Part shown: piece by piece, positions 13,501 to 28,500 of the stretch
Position numbering within the stretch: position 1 is the stretch's first letter
Layout of the letters: each line of letters opens with the position of its first letter
NCBI GenBank assembly: GCA_907163375.1
Contig: CAJQUW010004789.1
Span: 62,001-126,000, forward strand
DNA: 64,000 nt
Source: Prostheceraeus crozeri
Taxonomy: Eukaryota; Platyhelminthes; Polycladida; Euryleptidae
Reading direction: 5' to 3'
The notes under the pieces: generated by a model
Database searches by the model: none
What the model saw: the letters and a program-made list of their open reading frames with translations, nothing else
Told to the model about the DNA's origin: nothing
Made by a program: the position numbers and the translations under genes

Positions 13501-16500
13501 ATCACAGATAAAACTTTGGCGTCTAAGCTTCAGAATGATATCAAGAAAACACTAAAAATTCCTGTAAAACACCTTTAAATTGATTGTTGTAATCAGGGAA
13601 GGAATTTATGCTCACGCTGTACAGCTGATACTGTGCTAAATGTCGTTGAATTATAAGAACACCACATTTTTGCATGTGTTTTCTGAGAAGGACACTCAAA
13701 GGATTAGTTATATCGACCAGGTACACGCAAACATCATGGCTTTACTTGAAATCAACTTTTCTAATGATTTGACATCGATTTAAGCAGGTAAACTAAGAAT
13801 TTGTAAATGGGGTCCACTGGACTCCCCTCAGGTCTCTGAGGGTTAATCCCTGCTTCTCGTATTCCTTAAAATATATAAAGCTTCAAAACGAATACTTCAC
13901 TGTGAACGTATACTAGGTTTATTTCATGTCAGGTGAACGTGAAAAATGTCAGCGTGATCTACAATGCTGACTTGTTGTAGCGAAGCGTATGCTTACAGTA
14001 AGTTTAATTGATGTATTTATCAATTAATAGTCAATCGTTATGAAGATTCGCTATTCTTTCGTATAGTTATGCCACCTTAGAACTCGAACGAGAAGGAATG
14101 TCCCAAGTGTGATTGTGTAGGTTAAAACATCACTAGTCGTTCACGTTACTCTTTGACGTATCTCCAAGTTTTCTTTCTCTCGTACATTCACTTGGCCCTT
14201 TATACAATAAACAGCTTTATCGAAACATAAGACATAGGGAAGGCCATAAATCACACAGAATACTTTCCTAACACGACAGCTTTGATAGAATTCTACATGT
14301 ACATTTCAAGTAGCATTTAACACGTGTGATCAAATTACAAGCAATCATCGCACCGACAAACACATGTTTCCGCATTCATGCCGAAATCATTTGGGCTGTC
14401 AAATCTCAAGTGAGAAATTGTTTGCTCTACGCCACAACATGTGGCCACTCATAGTTAATCATTTAACTGTCTCGCGTTTCTCCTTGATTCTCCTCGCCCC
14501 GCGACACTTGTCATTCATGAAGTAAAAGTCGGATCAGATATGAGGCGTGTAACCACAGAATTAAATATTTTGTTTATCTGCTTCGGTTTGCTAGAAGCAT
14601 GATTTATTCGAAATCGCCGGCACATCGAGGGACTTCTTTAGCGGGCAAAAAGGAATTCCTTATGCCTTGCGAGATAGGAAAAAAAGTCGTGCGTCGCTTG
14701 CGGATTGCTCTGAATTCTATCAAAGTGCTTCGATTGCCACAATTCCTTCAGATTCGAAGAATTCAGATCATCGCGCACAAGTTTTCTCCATGATTTTGGC
14801 TATTCCGATCATTATTAAAAAAGTAGCAGGCGTACGAAAATTAGTTCACCTGATGATTTCACATCCTCTCCTCGGCATTGCTCACTGTATAGTGCATACA
14901 CTGAATTGTTAGTCAGACATCGATGTGTGTTTTGGTGTGTGCGAAGTGATATCACAGCACACACGCATCTCTCACTGGCTCTGGTGTCCTCTGCTGACAG
15001 CGTATTGTTTGCATGTCCAATAGCAAGCGATAAACGAATTATCCATTCGAGAAGGAGCAAGTTATCTAATTCTGTGCCATTTCGATATTAAGGTTAGATA
15101 TGATTCTTCCTTTCTAGGAAACCGAAGACGCGCACAGATGAAATAATTCAGCGGGTTTAACTTATCAGTTATCTTGTTCTCTTTGTCATCCTAAAATCAC
15201 TAATCCTTAAATTAGTTGAAAAGCGTGGCGATGTAAGGAACTTGGATTAAAGAAAAAGTAAACAGATCATTTGAAAACAAGAAGAGGTATGAATAAGAAA
15301 TGGAGGCCCTCAAGAGAAGGATATTGACAATAATTTGTCATCTGATCTTGAGAAGAGAACGCTATGCTTTGGCAGAATTAAGTAACTAAGGATTGACCGA
15401 ACTGCACCGGTTCATGAACCTACAGAGAGAACCAAGTCACTCAAGGAAACTTCCTCGACATCTGAAAACGAAATCCAAAGAAAAACGTTAATAGATTAGC
15501 GTATTGTTTTGATAGATTTGTTTGTTTTCGTAGATTTATGTTGCTTTTCGTAGATGCTCCTTGCAAGGATTATTTCAAGTTTGTTTTATAAACATGTTTT
15601 GTGGATGAATCGTTTGTTGTTTTTGCAGTCACATTATCAACCATTGTATACACAATCATATTTCTTCTCAAGTATAACCGTACACTTGAATCTTTTTTTG
15701 AGTGGTGGACTAACTTATACGATTGCAAGCCTACTTTTGTACCAACACTTACTTATAAAATCATTTTGTTCTGCGATATTTCCTGTACCGTTACAAAGGA
15801 AGCAATTCAGTGAGATGCGACCTTGGCTATAGTGTGCATTATTGGACAATAATATCACAAAATCGTGTTTAGGTAGTTGAAAAAGAAATAGTTAATTAGC
15901 CATTAATAAATAAATTATTACCGCAAAGAAAACCTCTTAATACCAACCCAAATTACGAGTATCTTAGTATTAAAAAAGTTATTAATAATTCACAAGACTG
16001 GAATTGTCTGCTTACCTGACAAGGGTTTGAAGTCCTAATGACTTGATGATTCAAGCAGAATCGTTAATAAACGTTATTATGTACTTGTGACTAGAGGGAT
16101 AATTCGAGGCGCTATCCTAAACCTTAATCTAAACATCGTGATGACACTTAAGCCTTTCCCATCTGGACCCTATCAGCGTCACGTAACGTTTATCTATATA
16201 TAATCATAACAAAAGGGAGATTAAACTAAACATGTGAAACATCTGTGGTTGTCTCAAATAACTTAGTTTTAAGTTAGACGTTAAACCCATAGATGAAAAT
16301 TGAATTTATTAAAGCTTACAAATGAATAAAATATGATAAAAATAAAATAAAATCATATGAAAATTAAATTCAAGAAATGAAATGATGAACTCTTAAATGA
16401 AATAAATATTAAAACGAAACGTTAAAAAAGGAGCATAAATGAAAGAAAACATTTTTTTGTGACTTTTAAGAATTATAATAGTTTTTTTGGAATGTTTTTT

Positions 16501-19500
16501 GAAAGAATTTAAGTCCTTAAAGGACTGATTATCCGTTCCCCGTGGGTAGCTGAGGTCATCAGCAGGTGACTCGGACAGGATTCGCGTTTCGGTCCCGGCA
16601 CATCATTTATGACACCGGGAAATCCGGGATTTGGAATTGGGTGGCAGCCTGTTCTGTTGACTCCCACTGTTGTAGCAAGGTTGAATCTTCAAACGATTGC
16701 TTCTTGTTGAAAGTTGTTATTGTACTGCTAATTGTCAAGAGATTTACAGTTTCATTATACTTCTGCCTATAAGTTTGTGTACATTGAAATCGCAGTTCTC
16801 CAAGAAAGTACATGTGAAGTGACAACCTTCATTTCTTCGTTTCAGTAAAGAATCGATACACCTTCATGTTCGCTCAAGTGCAGGATTATCCGTACAGAAT
16901 TGTTCATATCTTAGAATGTGAATTCATTCTCCTTGAAGTATTGGTAAGTAAATCGCAGTTCCTTCTCATCAATGTTCATTTCCAGTCCAAGAACTTTCCC
17001 CAACATCATTGCAATAGATGAGACTGCACGGAACCGATAAGTCAGGGTCTGTATGATGTTATAGGTATCAAGGGTGGATCGTCTACAGTCCCAGTTACCC
17101 TGACTATGTCAATGACTTTCACAGCAGTATCATGAGTGATCCGTGTCCAACGGCAGTGCATTTATAATTGATGGCTTTGGGCGGGAGGACCATTATTCAA
17201 AAAATATACACTACGCGTGTGTAGGCACCAAACTCTCCCGATTGTTGTTAGGCCGAAAATTATGGCCTAATATGATAAACGATATATCATATTAGGCCTT
17301 GATAAAGCGTCAGGACGGGAAACGTCTCGGCCACCTTGTGTCTTTATTTCAGTCATTCAGAAACGTTTCATCCAAATTAATTCATCCCGTCTCTTCATGT
17401 CGCCGAGTGTTTCATCAAATGGAGTCTGAAAGTTGATCTGCATGTAAGCTTGCAGACAACGTATTCGATAAGCGTGTAGTTATGCTCCCTAAAATTCAAC
17501 TTACGACGTCCGTGTTGAGCAGATGTATTGAAAGTGAAGTCCTTTAGTCATTCCACCGGTCCTGTATCGTATCAATCATTCAAATCATATCCCAAGCTTC
17601 TGTCAGTCTTTATCGGCAACTTGCTCCATAAATCTGGTCAATCTGTGAACGAGACGGGAGACGAAATCTTCGGGATAGCGCCATATCAGCCCACATCACT
17701 GGTGACTGCGGCGTAGCGCAGCACTAGCAGAGCTGCAAGTAAGCACACAACGGCCTCTCAGCTGTCACACTCGGGCGCAATCAATAGGGTCAAACAAAAC
17801 ATGGCTAGCTTTAATGGCATGTTATAGCTTCAATAAAAATATTTCCAATAGTGACCTGCGATGTAAGATTTACTTAATGCAAGCAGATAAGTGTTGGCTT
17901 TGTCAACATCCAGCTTTCACAAATATTCGCTGCTGATGTATACATGGATTTAATTGCTATTTGGAATGATAACAGTTGATTCAATAGTGATGTTTAATAC
18001 CTCACATAAGCGTAAAATGCTATTTTCCTCGCTCGCTGTTTATACATAAAAAGTTGAAGTCAAACAATTAAATAGCTGAATTTTCAAGGAACAAAAAGAA
18101 CAAATTTAAAACTGATTTTGGAACCTAGTTTTAAAAATGAATTCCTTTGAGCACATTAAGGCTTCTAAATATAGGACCTACGGTGTTCAAGGGTTAAGCT
18201 GTGAAACCTCGTTGACGGTGTTCATTAGCATATTTTTGAAACCGCATGCTTTTAAATGCAGTGTGTTTATGAATCCTCATTTATGTCTCAGTGACTGATG
18301 ATTTTGATACAGACTTGTTGATATGCACCTTGTTGTTGTATTCGCAAGGATTTAGACAAGTGGAGCAGTAATTCTACTGGCCATCCTAGACATGTTTTTG
18401 GATGCAATGCTGAGAATATTGCCGAGAAATAAAGTTGATGCTAGTAGTGTGATAAACATAGGACATGCAAACTTGCAGGTGACATGCTATCGGCATCACC
18501 ATTGTTTTATCTCGCAGATTAAGACAGTTTTTCCCTTCATCTAATATGTCGTTAAATTGATTAGAATCAATGTGAAATGCTGGATAAAATGTATCTCCCT
18601 CTTTTCTTTCAAAATATCTTTTTTAAATATTTTGTTGATAGTGAAGAGTCAAGAATGATTTGATCTTATCTTAATTGATTAAATTGATGCAATTAATTTC
18701 AATCTCTGTTCATTGATCATCTTCAGACGAAAAGGAATTTTAACATTGACTTGTACATTAGATTCACCATTTTTGTACTGTGATATAATAAAAATATGAC
18801 ATGGAAAGGATGATATAGGAAATGAGGAATAGATTGCATCAATTTGATGAATTAAGATAATACCAAATCTTCACTATCAACAAACTATGCTATTTAGTCA
18901 AGACATTTTCTGTTCAATCTCTAATGTTGAGTAATCTTCACGATTAATCTTCTGCTTCCTATTATCATGATTTAGGACGTTTAAGAAATTGGTGGTTTTA
19001 ATATGCTTTAACAGCGCAGGTTACAATGACAGGAATCACATTGGATTTAGATGATAGCAACGCAGTGACCTGGAAATCGGTCCTATCTGGCCATTTCATT
19101 ATTCTTTCTTATTCTGCATATCAATCAGCGAAGACTTGCTAATAAATGTGTTCGTTATATCAGTAGTTGGTGTTGATTAAAGTGAATTTGAAGACTTCAA
19201 CATTAATGTAGTCATGAATTCGAGTTAGGATCGCCTAAATCATGACTAAATCAATCAAATTCTCCCGGTTGATTAATGAGATCGGACATACGATGAAATT
19301 TGCATTCAATCCACGCGGTATCGACACAAGTGGAGGAAAATACGCAATTCCATCTTGAAGCAGAACTCCAAGAGTAAAAGGAATGCTAGCTGAATTCTAA
19401 TTCCAGAGACTGTGATTGAATGAAATCTTTCCAGTCTGAATTTGCAAATCAGAAAGTGAAGAATTGTTTTGAAATAGGAGTTGCAATAGCTTGAATATAG

Positions 19501-22500
19501 GCTCCCCTGCAATTCTATGAATTAATACATGTATTCAAAAGTTAAATTAGTTTTCTTATATTATAAATGAATAATGGTATTCGTTTTGTAGTTCGCTTTA
19601 TGTCATAACGTTCTGCAAATGTTCTCGGCTTTTCCGCAAATCTATCCGCTTTGACAGAATGTTTTGTCCATTGCAAGAGCATTTTTTAACAAAATTCAAA
19701 TTCAGATAATTATATTCCTATGTTGGTCGGATTTCTTTTCAAAATTCTCAAATTTAAACACATCTCTGTGATTTATCAGCAGCGACTTGGTGACAGGGTG
19801 ATGCGTAGAACTTGAACCTAAGTTGTACATACTGATCTTACAAATGTAACCTGGATGTAGAGCATCTATTGTGATAAAACAAATTTTAAAGGAAATGCAA
19901 CAATTTCTGATGTTGATTTTGTTGCTTATGAAAATTGTGGCCCTTTCTCCTAGCATTTTAATTCAATATTTATGGGCTATTCCGAAAACATGCATGTATC
20001 ATGTATATATCTGTGGACCTGGTCACAGGATCAACTGGATCCCATGATCCGCTAACTTCAATCGAGTCGGGATCGGGTTGAAGACAGTCTGTTCGGGTGG
20101 GATTGAGGTTGAAGGCGATCAGCTCTGGTTGGGATTGGGTCGGAGGCTGTCTGATCAGGTCGAGATCGGACATCCGCATGGCGACAGAGAAAGTCGACAT
20201 CCTATGTCCCATAGTCAAGATTTGATGAGGACTACTCGGCCTATGATTCGCCGGCGGCAATTCAAAAAGATACAAATTCTACTAGTTACACTTCGAAAAG
20301 GCTGGAGGTACTTTGCTCAATATGATTGAGCTCTAATTAATTATTATTATTTTTGGCCTTAGTGCATTAATAAACAACATGTTTTTAGTTGCAACATAGG
20401 GCTTACAGTGTGTAGGCGCATATAGACTCATGACTACTCAAAATTGACTCTTGAATTACCTGAAATCATACCAGACCGTAGAATGGGCCCCCTAGTTGAG
20501 ATCTTCAGAAGTTTTTGTGATACCACATCCTCATTCCTGATGCAACTCACCATCGAAAAAGTTCTTTGATAAAGGCGTTATGAGGGTGAGATTTACTTTC
20601 GAAAGTCCGTGAATTTCATTTGTCTGTTATGTGCTAAACAGCAGGGTCTTCCAATCAGATTGCCACCACCTGTCTGCATGTTCAATCTTTTCACTCAATA
20701 TTTGTTTGGCACATGATTGAGTGAAGGCCGAAGCGTCGTGAAGTTGTGAAATAACAGCATCCGTGAAACATTTCTCGAAATATTTTCATTTTTCAAAATT
20801 TGTTCTGTATGCTTATTAACAGCTGATCTCCAGAGAGGTGAATCTAGATTCCTGTGCGGAAATTTTCCTCGGCAACTAGAAATGCTGATGATCAGTCAAT
20901 TCCGTGTAAATTTCTTCAAAAGTGTAAAAATTTGCATATCTCACATGTGATACTGGGTCTGAACTCAAGTTCATTTAATATAGATCGAAACTGTAATTTA
21001 ATTGATGCTGAATTTGAATGAAAATTTCCAGGTGTTTTCCATGATTTCCAGGGTAAAAGTCATTTTCCAGGTTTTCTAAGGAAATATACCAAAAATCGGG
21101 GGTCAAATTTGAACGAAAATTTCCAGACTTTCTGCAAGGAAATTTTACTCAAATGCACGCGTCAAATTTAAAAGAAAAATTCCGGGAAAAATCTACCCAC
21201 AGTTCTGTAGCTAAGGCGCTTACACACCATAAAATTAATATTATTGACGAAAGAAATTTGAAAAGTGGCGTGAAATTGGTTGAATTTTTAAGGCGCAGGT
21301 GATTCCAAAGAAAAAATACCAATGGATGCATCAAACGGCCACATTGTATTTCTAGAAAAAAACGAAAATACAATCGATCGCAACAAATGTAAAGCTTGCG
21401 GATTGAGGAGAACAAAATCAATTAAAGAGTATAACAATAAATAACGAAAAATATAAGACTTAACAATGAAATGTAGCAATTAACGGAATATCTGTGAAGT
21501 CCACTCTACAATAAAATGCATCAAGGTGAACGTCAGAGCGTTGTCATTCAGATAAGATCATTTGAACTGAAGCATTGCTGCGTGACTCCGTGGAAGGTGG
21601 AAGACCAAGAGTCAGAAAGAGGAACAGAATGTTTGATGTGCTGCATATGCATGAGAGTAATCACAATCAGCTTGAGAGAATGACACAGAGAAGAATTGAC
21701 CGAGGAAAGCTCATTGGCACACGACGTGTCGGGAATAATATATCCACATATTGAAAACCTACTTGAAATGTGTTTGAAAATATTCGATATTAGCCTCGGA
21801 TCATTTGGAACAAGTCTGGTGCCTAAATGAAGTTTATAGGTTTAGCACCATTTTGCGTCAGTAGATTCTGCCACACGGCAATCAAGTGTGTGATAGTATT
21901 AATCCTAGATTACGGCTCCCAGTTCCCCATACCACACGACGTTAATGAGGGAGTCTACGGCTCATAGTTCGCCATACCACACGACGTTAATGAGGGAGTT
22001 CACAGCTACTAATTCACCATACTGTACAACAATTAGGAGTTCGACAACAGTTCATAGTTAACCATAACACGCAGTTCAGTCTCATTGATGTTGTATACGT
22101 TATGATAGGAGATTCCAGTCACTGAAATATTCTAAAAACAAAAAAATTGTATGAGAATGAAGGCTATAATTGTAACAAATAAGTAGAGATATGAAGAATA
22201 AAGTCGGGAAAAATAGAAAACACTTCAACCATTGAGAAAGTGTGACTTCAACAACTTGCAATTAGTGTTTTAATTAGTCTCAAAATTTCCAGGAGATTTC
22301 CAGGAGTTTTCCAGGGAACGCGGACACCCTGTATGTGATGATCGTTTCATATGCTTTCCTATCATCACGAGCAGAGAGTCGCTGTTTCGAGTGACCGCTA
22401 GGAAAATGTCCCTTCTTGTTTATTGTTGTACATGACAACTCTCTCCTTGACCCTTCTTTCAGGATTGCTGTCTCGTGGTGTTCCATCCTTATCGTTCGCT

Positions 22501-25500
22501 CACACACTTCATTGAAGAACTTGGCCAATGTTATCAAGACGGAGTGTACCAGCTGTCATGGTAAGCCCTCTCATCATATGCTTGGATAGGCAGAAGAAAT
22601 TGGAAATGCTGTGAAGTTCCACCTCGTGGTACACCTCATTGCCCATATGTACATGTTTCGTTGACTTTCAGTCATTCTCTATCTCCTCACCTGTTTTTCC
22701 ATCATCCAATGCGGCGCGCTTGAACTGATGCTCAGCCGACCGAGTTCACCTTTCAGTCGGTACAAGTATCAAGTTTATACTGAGATTTGATTCCATTCGT
22801 TAAACGCATGCGGTGCGTTGTAATAAGATATTTCATGCAGCAAATTCTCCGTTCTAGTTGCGTGGATAATTGGAAATTTGATCTCAACACGATGCAAAGT
22901 CAAACAAAAACCCGATCACGACAGGACACGACTGCAACAACATCAAAAGTAATAGTTATTTATGTAACTAGTGCATGATTGCTTCTTTACAGCACTCCAC
23001 GAGATAGATATCTTAAATGCCTGAGCCCGTAAGGTGAGAGCTATTTAAATCTAACGAGTTGGAATGCTATGATGAAGCAATCTCATGCACGAGTTGTGTA
23101 GAGAATTTTATTTGACGACGTGCTATGATGATCAAGGACAGATTGTGATTGACATGTCTATGATTATCAAGAGTATTTGAATAGAAATTTTGGTTCATCA
23201 GTCATGAAAATATCTATTCACAGATCTAGTCTATACCATAGACCATGGACTCCTAGATATATAACATCCTGTATATATCTAGGAGTCCATGCATAGACGT
23301 CGCTATAATGAATGATTTTGCAGGGCTTTCTATGTCCACAAGTTAATAAGTTCCACGAAGCAGGTAGTTATTTTCCTGATTGGAAATTATTAACCTGGTG
23401 CCGACTTCTATGAAAAAGTCATGTATTATCAAACTCCCTTCCTATCTCCACTATGTTGAACTATGCGTTCTACATTTTCTAATGTAGAACGGAATTTCTA
23501 TGAATCAAAATACATGTAATCCAATGGGCTACCGTGCTACATTTTTTTACCCTACAATGCACCCAAATTGCAAGTAAGCTTAGATGATATCTTGGGTATA
23601 GATAATAAGGCTACACCTCATGCAAATGCCAGTTAAATATCGGTTCACTTGAAATTCAAATGAAGGAAATGCACATAGAAGTAGATAATAGTACTTTCTA
23701 TGGTATTGTTAATTTCTATGGAAATGCATGACATCAATATTGGATAGGCTATCTACTAGGACTTTGGATGCCATGGAAAGCCAACCACGTTTGTGTTCTT
23801 AGCAGATTGTCTATATCGTCACTGGTCCATAGAGTTCATTGACATTTCTTGATCGTTTGATAATAGTGATATAACTACTCCATCTGTACTACCATAGAAA
23901 GATGTAGCACTCGGCTTCGCCTCGTGCTACATTTTCTGTGGTAGTACAGATGTCGTAGTTATATCACTATAATGGTGGCTAATATCTAGGAGTCCATGTC
24001 TGTGTTTGTTAAGCAGAGGACAATATCGGTCTTGGCATGGATATCGCATAGATTGCGCTACTTCCAGTGCATTGGAGTAAATATTATCTCCCACGTGGGC
24101 AATAATCTGCTTTACAGGTCAAATAAAGCGATAGAATGTCTACATTAAATGCACCTACACAAATAATGACGTTTTTAAGCCATTACTGCTCATAAAGCAA
24201 CTAATCCTCGTTTGGGAAACTATCAATCTTTTTGTTTGTATGTTTGAAATAGCTCAACAATACAAGTATTTTATCGTATGCAACTATCTCATGCATGCAT
24301 ATGTATTGAAGTAAGGATCTACATTATCCAAATTGCTTGCAAATTTTGAAAGAAATTTCTGTCTATGCATTTCCACATAGAAGTAGATAATAGTGCACTA
24401 GAATGGAAGTTTGATATCTTGCCTATGTGCAATGATGGCACATAGAAAAATCTATGGTTTGTAGATCAGATTCGATCTAAACCATTGCATCATAGTCAAA
24501 CTATTTGCCAAGTTGGTTGTGGAAGTTGTTGACAGCTAATTACAGGATTTTCATGAAGAGAATTGCAAGTGAGATGGCGGCATTGCTTCATGTGAAATAG
24601 CCTACTATTACATGGATTAATATACTGTCTATTTGTAGCAGTCACTGACAACAATTATCCATTTTTTCAATACTGGAATACGAATTGAACATTGGTTCAC
24701 AGAGTCATGATTGTAGGTAGTCGGTGTGCTGATTGGAAGAACATCTCAAGAATTCGCAGATAAAAATTCTTAATTATGGGATAATATCTCCTTGAAGCGG
24801 TCAAGAAACCTAACGCTTTTCTGGAATAAACACATTGAAAGCTTCTTTACCTACAATCATCACTCAGATAAATGAAATGTCGCTAGAACATTGAATGATA
24901 CATGTGATGTGGTGTGATCATATGTTTGAAAGCATGCAAAGATTTTGAAAATTGTTCGAACATAATGAGCAGGGAAGACCTGTAAAGTAAAATGAATACT
25001 GTACGGTTTTTTGGCCTCTGATGTCAAGCTGGAGTAATGCATATTCTGTAAATCGACATTACAAGTTGCATAAGAGTCTGATTATACTATTGATAGATTA
25101 TCGGAGCGATGCTTCAAAATGATGAGCGTACAGAACGTTTTAAAGGTTTCCTTCTTTGTCATCCTGTCGCCGCAGCATTTTGTAAATTCACAATTGCTTT
25201 TGTGCACATGATCTTTGGACAAGGGGCAACTATCCAGATCACAAATTTGCTTGATAAAAGTAAATGCCAATCAAAAAACTTGGAAACCAGCTCGTAAAAT
25301 TTGCATTTTGCCCCAACTAAGTTCCCCCGGCGTGTGCCATAATTTTCATACAATTTCCATTCTAGGACTTTCTATGGTATTGTTAATTTCTATGCATTTC
25401 CATTATCAGTTCAGTTATGGAAAAATCTATGTATTAGATTTCTATGTCAGAGCAGATTGCTATGTGCATGTTTTCGCCATAGAGTTAGTTATCTGATTTC

Positions 25501-28500
25501 CACCATTTGACGCCGGAGACTATCATAAGTGAGGATTTTGGATATCGCGGATGTTTCATAAAATTCTCAAATGGGAAATCCTACATGATATGTAAAGAAA
25601 TTGGTCTGAAGTTTCAATAATACTGTGAAGGGGAAAGCCACAAAGTGGAATTGAAATACCAGAAACGTTTTCAGCAATATCTAAAACCTATTATTCTGTT
25701 GGAATTCTAGCCAGAAAGTCAGTAGTTTTTGAGAGACCGTGGAAGTAGGCCTAAAGAAACTTACTTTCAAACTTTCTACTGCTATTGAGTTTTCGACTAA
25801 AATATTCACAGAAAACCAGGTTTTAGATATTGCTGAAAACGTTTCTGGTACTTGGAGTCCACTTTGTGGCTTTCTCTTGGACAGTTTTATCAAGACCATT
25901 TTGTAAGCAGGAGTAGATTTTTGATTTTACCAATGGTTATGCACTTAGAATACAGTCCCGATATACAAGAGATCTCCATAGAATAGACAATGGATATACA
26001 TAGACATCCGACACTGCTCAAACACCTCAAATTAGAATAACTAAGGCTAAGAACAGAAATACTGAGCATTGGATGATAGGTAAATAAATAGAAAAGTGAA
26101 ATAACAACTTCTTAAAACACCTCTTGTCGCTCAAGTTTAACGAGTTTTCGAATTTTCATTTCTATCCTCAAGTTTAACGACGTTTGACATGTGAAACAAT
26201 TTCCTTTTCAGGAGAATCATCAACGATAGTCTTCGCACCGATGTCTGCTTGCTGTATCCTCCATATCTCATTGCTCTGGGTGAGTAGTAACACTCCTTAT
26301 CGTATCTGTTCAATGTGTGATTTGCAGTCTGAAATCCGTGAAGGGGAATATCTGAGGTTTAGTTTCAGATTTCATCATTAAAAACAGAAATAATACGAGG
26401 TGCGGCCAATAAGCTTCCGTACACGTGAAGAGAAACTTCTTGGACGTGCCACGTATGTAATTAATGTCATTTGGATAAGTGAAGTGTATGAAGAAGACAT
26501 AGATGTCTGATAGAAGTTTACAGGGGACATTGTTGTGGACAATCGGATGCATTCGTTCTTTTTTTACACACTCTTGCCCCACCCAAGGCATGAGACCATT
26601 ATGGGAAGAGGTGGGACAGTCTTCACACACTCCCAACTCTCATCAAGTTTTTTCTGTAGAGAGAGCGGTGCCACTCGAGGCGGACACACACAAACTACGG
26701 TCCCTCCACGCCGAAGCGCGGCTGTTTTACCATTTAAATAGTTTAAAAAAAAAACGCTGCGGCATTTCGGCGTTTATTTGCAAGCGCATACTTTTTATGC
26801 GGCGTTTGTTAAAATGTTCAATACTCCACTTCAGAGATCCTTCAAATTGAATAACAACTCACATGACCTTATAGGAAAAGTATCAATAAAAGCTGAAAAC
26901 TCGTCTATAGTATTTTTCTCACTGCATTTCTTTTCTAAGCTTGTTGATATTAGAGGCGTTTTTTAGAGGAAACATGGTAAATGAATTTCTCACACGTCGA
27001 CCATGGATGACCACAATTTCGTGATAGTTGGTTCAATCTTTCTCTAATCCTTTGATGTTGTAATAGAATGGTTTTGCAGCTGATTTTGTAATTTCATCAA
27101 AGATGACCTGATGAATCATTCATTTATAAATGATCATTCTTTAATGATATAAACGATGTTGTTCCTGTGCATCATTTATCATGCAATACATTGACACAAG
27201 TCTCAGCGATGTATCATTTTCGGATATGACGAAAGGCCTACACAGATTAAAACGATTGATCTTTATCTAGTTCTATGCTGCAATCAGCTAAAACTCTGTC
27301 AAGGTTGATTGAAGATAGATATGCGTCGGAATTTTCAACTTAGGAAACGCTTTTGTATGAACAATTGAACATCTGCTAATGAACAGGATAAATAGAACGC
27401 GGATGAGTTGATATTTTTTTGATAATTTATCTCTAGAAAGTGTCATGCGAAAAGTCTGTCCAGTTTTGAGATAATCATCGACCTTTATGGTCTTGAAAGA
27501 TCGCAGAGTGGGAACCAGCTCGCGTGGTCATAAGCTAGTTTGTGTCATTACTGACTTGCAAGGCAAACGCAACGCCTGCTGATGATTTTAGTGCTTTTTG
27601 ATGTATTCAGAGGATATCGTTCTATCCGGTAATCGGCTTGTTTCGCAGCTTGAAGGGCGTACATAGCTTACAGGTGTAGTAGGCCTGTTGTATTATTCAT
27701 TACCTTTGAACAGCAGTCAACAGAAAACTGAATGCTGTCATTATCACTGCTGTTTGAGAGGTAGGTGACCGTTTCCTTCGGTTTAACTGAGCTATTTCGG
27801 TCGATTGCGATTTTATTCTGCAATCATTTCACGAAAGTCCTAATCCATAGTCATTTAGAGCAAATGGCAATACCAACCCTTGCAGTTGCACATTCCTCGT
27901 GTTCTGCAGCAGGTGGGGCACGACGCGATGACTTCTGCGGAGACTGCTTCACTCATTCTATGATCCGGTGTTGGAGAAATACTCAGCAGAACACTAGAGG
28001 GATTCGCTCGTGTCGCATAGGTATCTGAAAAACAAATTCCGCGACCGCTTCAATGTTTCTTCAGATCTTCGGTTGCAACTTTCTCATTGAGGCGCAACTT
28101 TTCTGTAGGAACGTTTTAATAAATGTATTAAAATTCCATTGGGGATGCTGCTTTCTTTTCACTTCACCTTGTACACTTTTGTTAGATACACCGTCGGAGA
28201 TGATGCTTTGTCTTAAATGTAGGAATAGTTACGAGAATGTGGCAAATTATTATCAATGCCGATAACTGAACATCTGAGTTTACGTCGCCGTGTGGCGTCG
28301 ACAAGTTTATAGTGGGTTGCGAGGCAATAGTAAACAATTTCAGGGCGGGGTGACAAAAAGTTTGAAGACCCGTGTCCTACAGAATTCATCGTATGAAATA
28401 TTATCATTAATATTGTTGACAAATGGATAGATGTATTTCTACTGATCGATGAAAATTTCCATCTGAAATAAATAATTCTCCTTTCACTCCTTCTGCCACT

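Larger units (their letters stand above)
22977..24168 (+). repeat. Dispersed repeat family R1, copy B, with nested insertion
   Basis: The left 260 bases and the right 120 bases match the copy at 10328-10736. Between them, at about 23237-24045, lies unrelated sequence bounded by inverted TAGGAGTCCATG phrases and carrying large hairpins. R1 was therefore in place before this second repeat entered it. Confidence 0.7.

Noticed and set aside
26398-26760. Mariner element starting GAGGTGCGGCCAATAAGCTT
   Set aside because: Only one terminus-like phrase was found; no transposase blocks or opposite end are visible.
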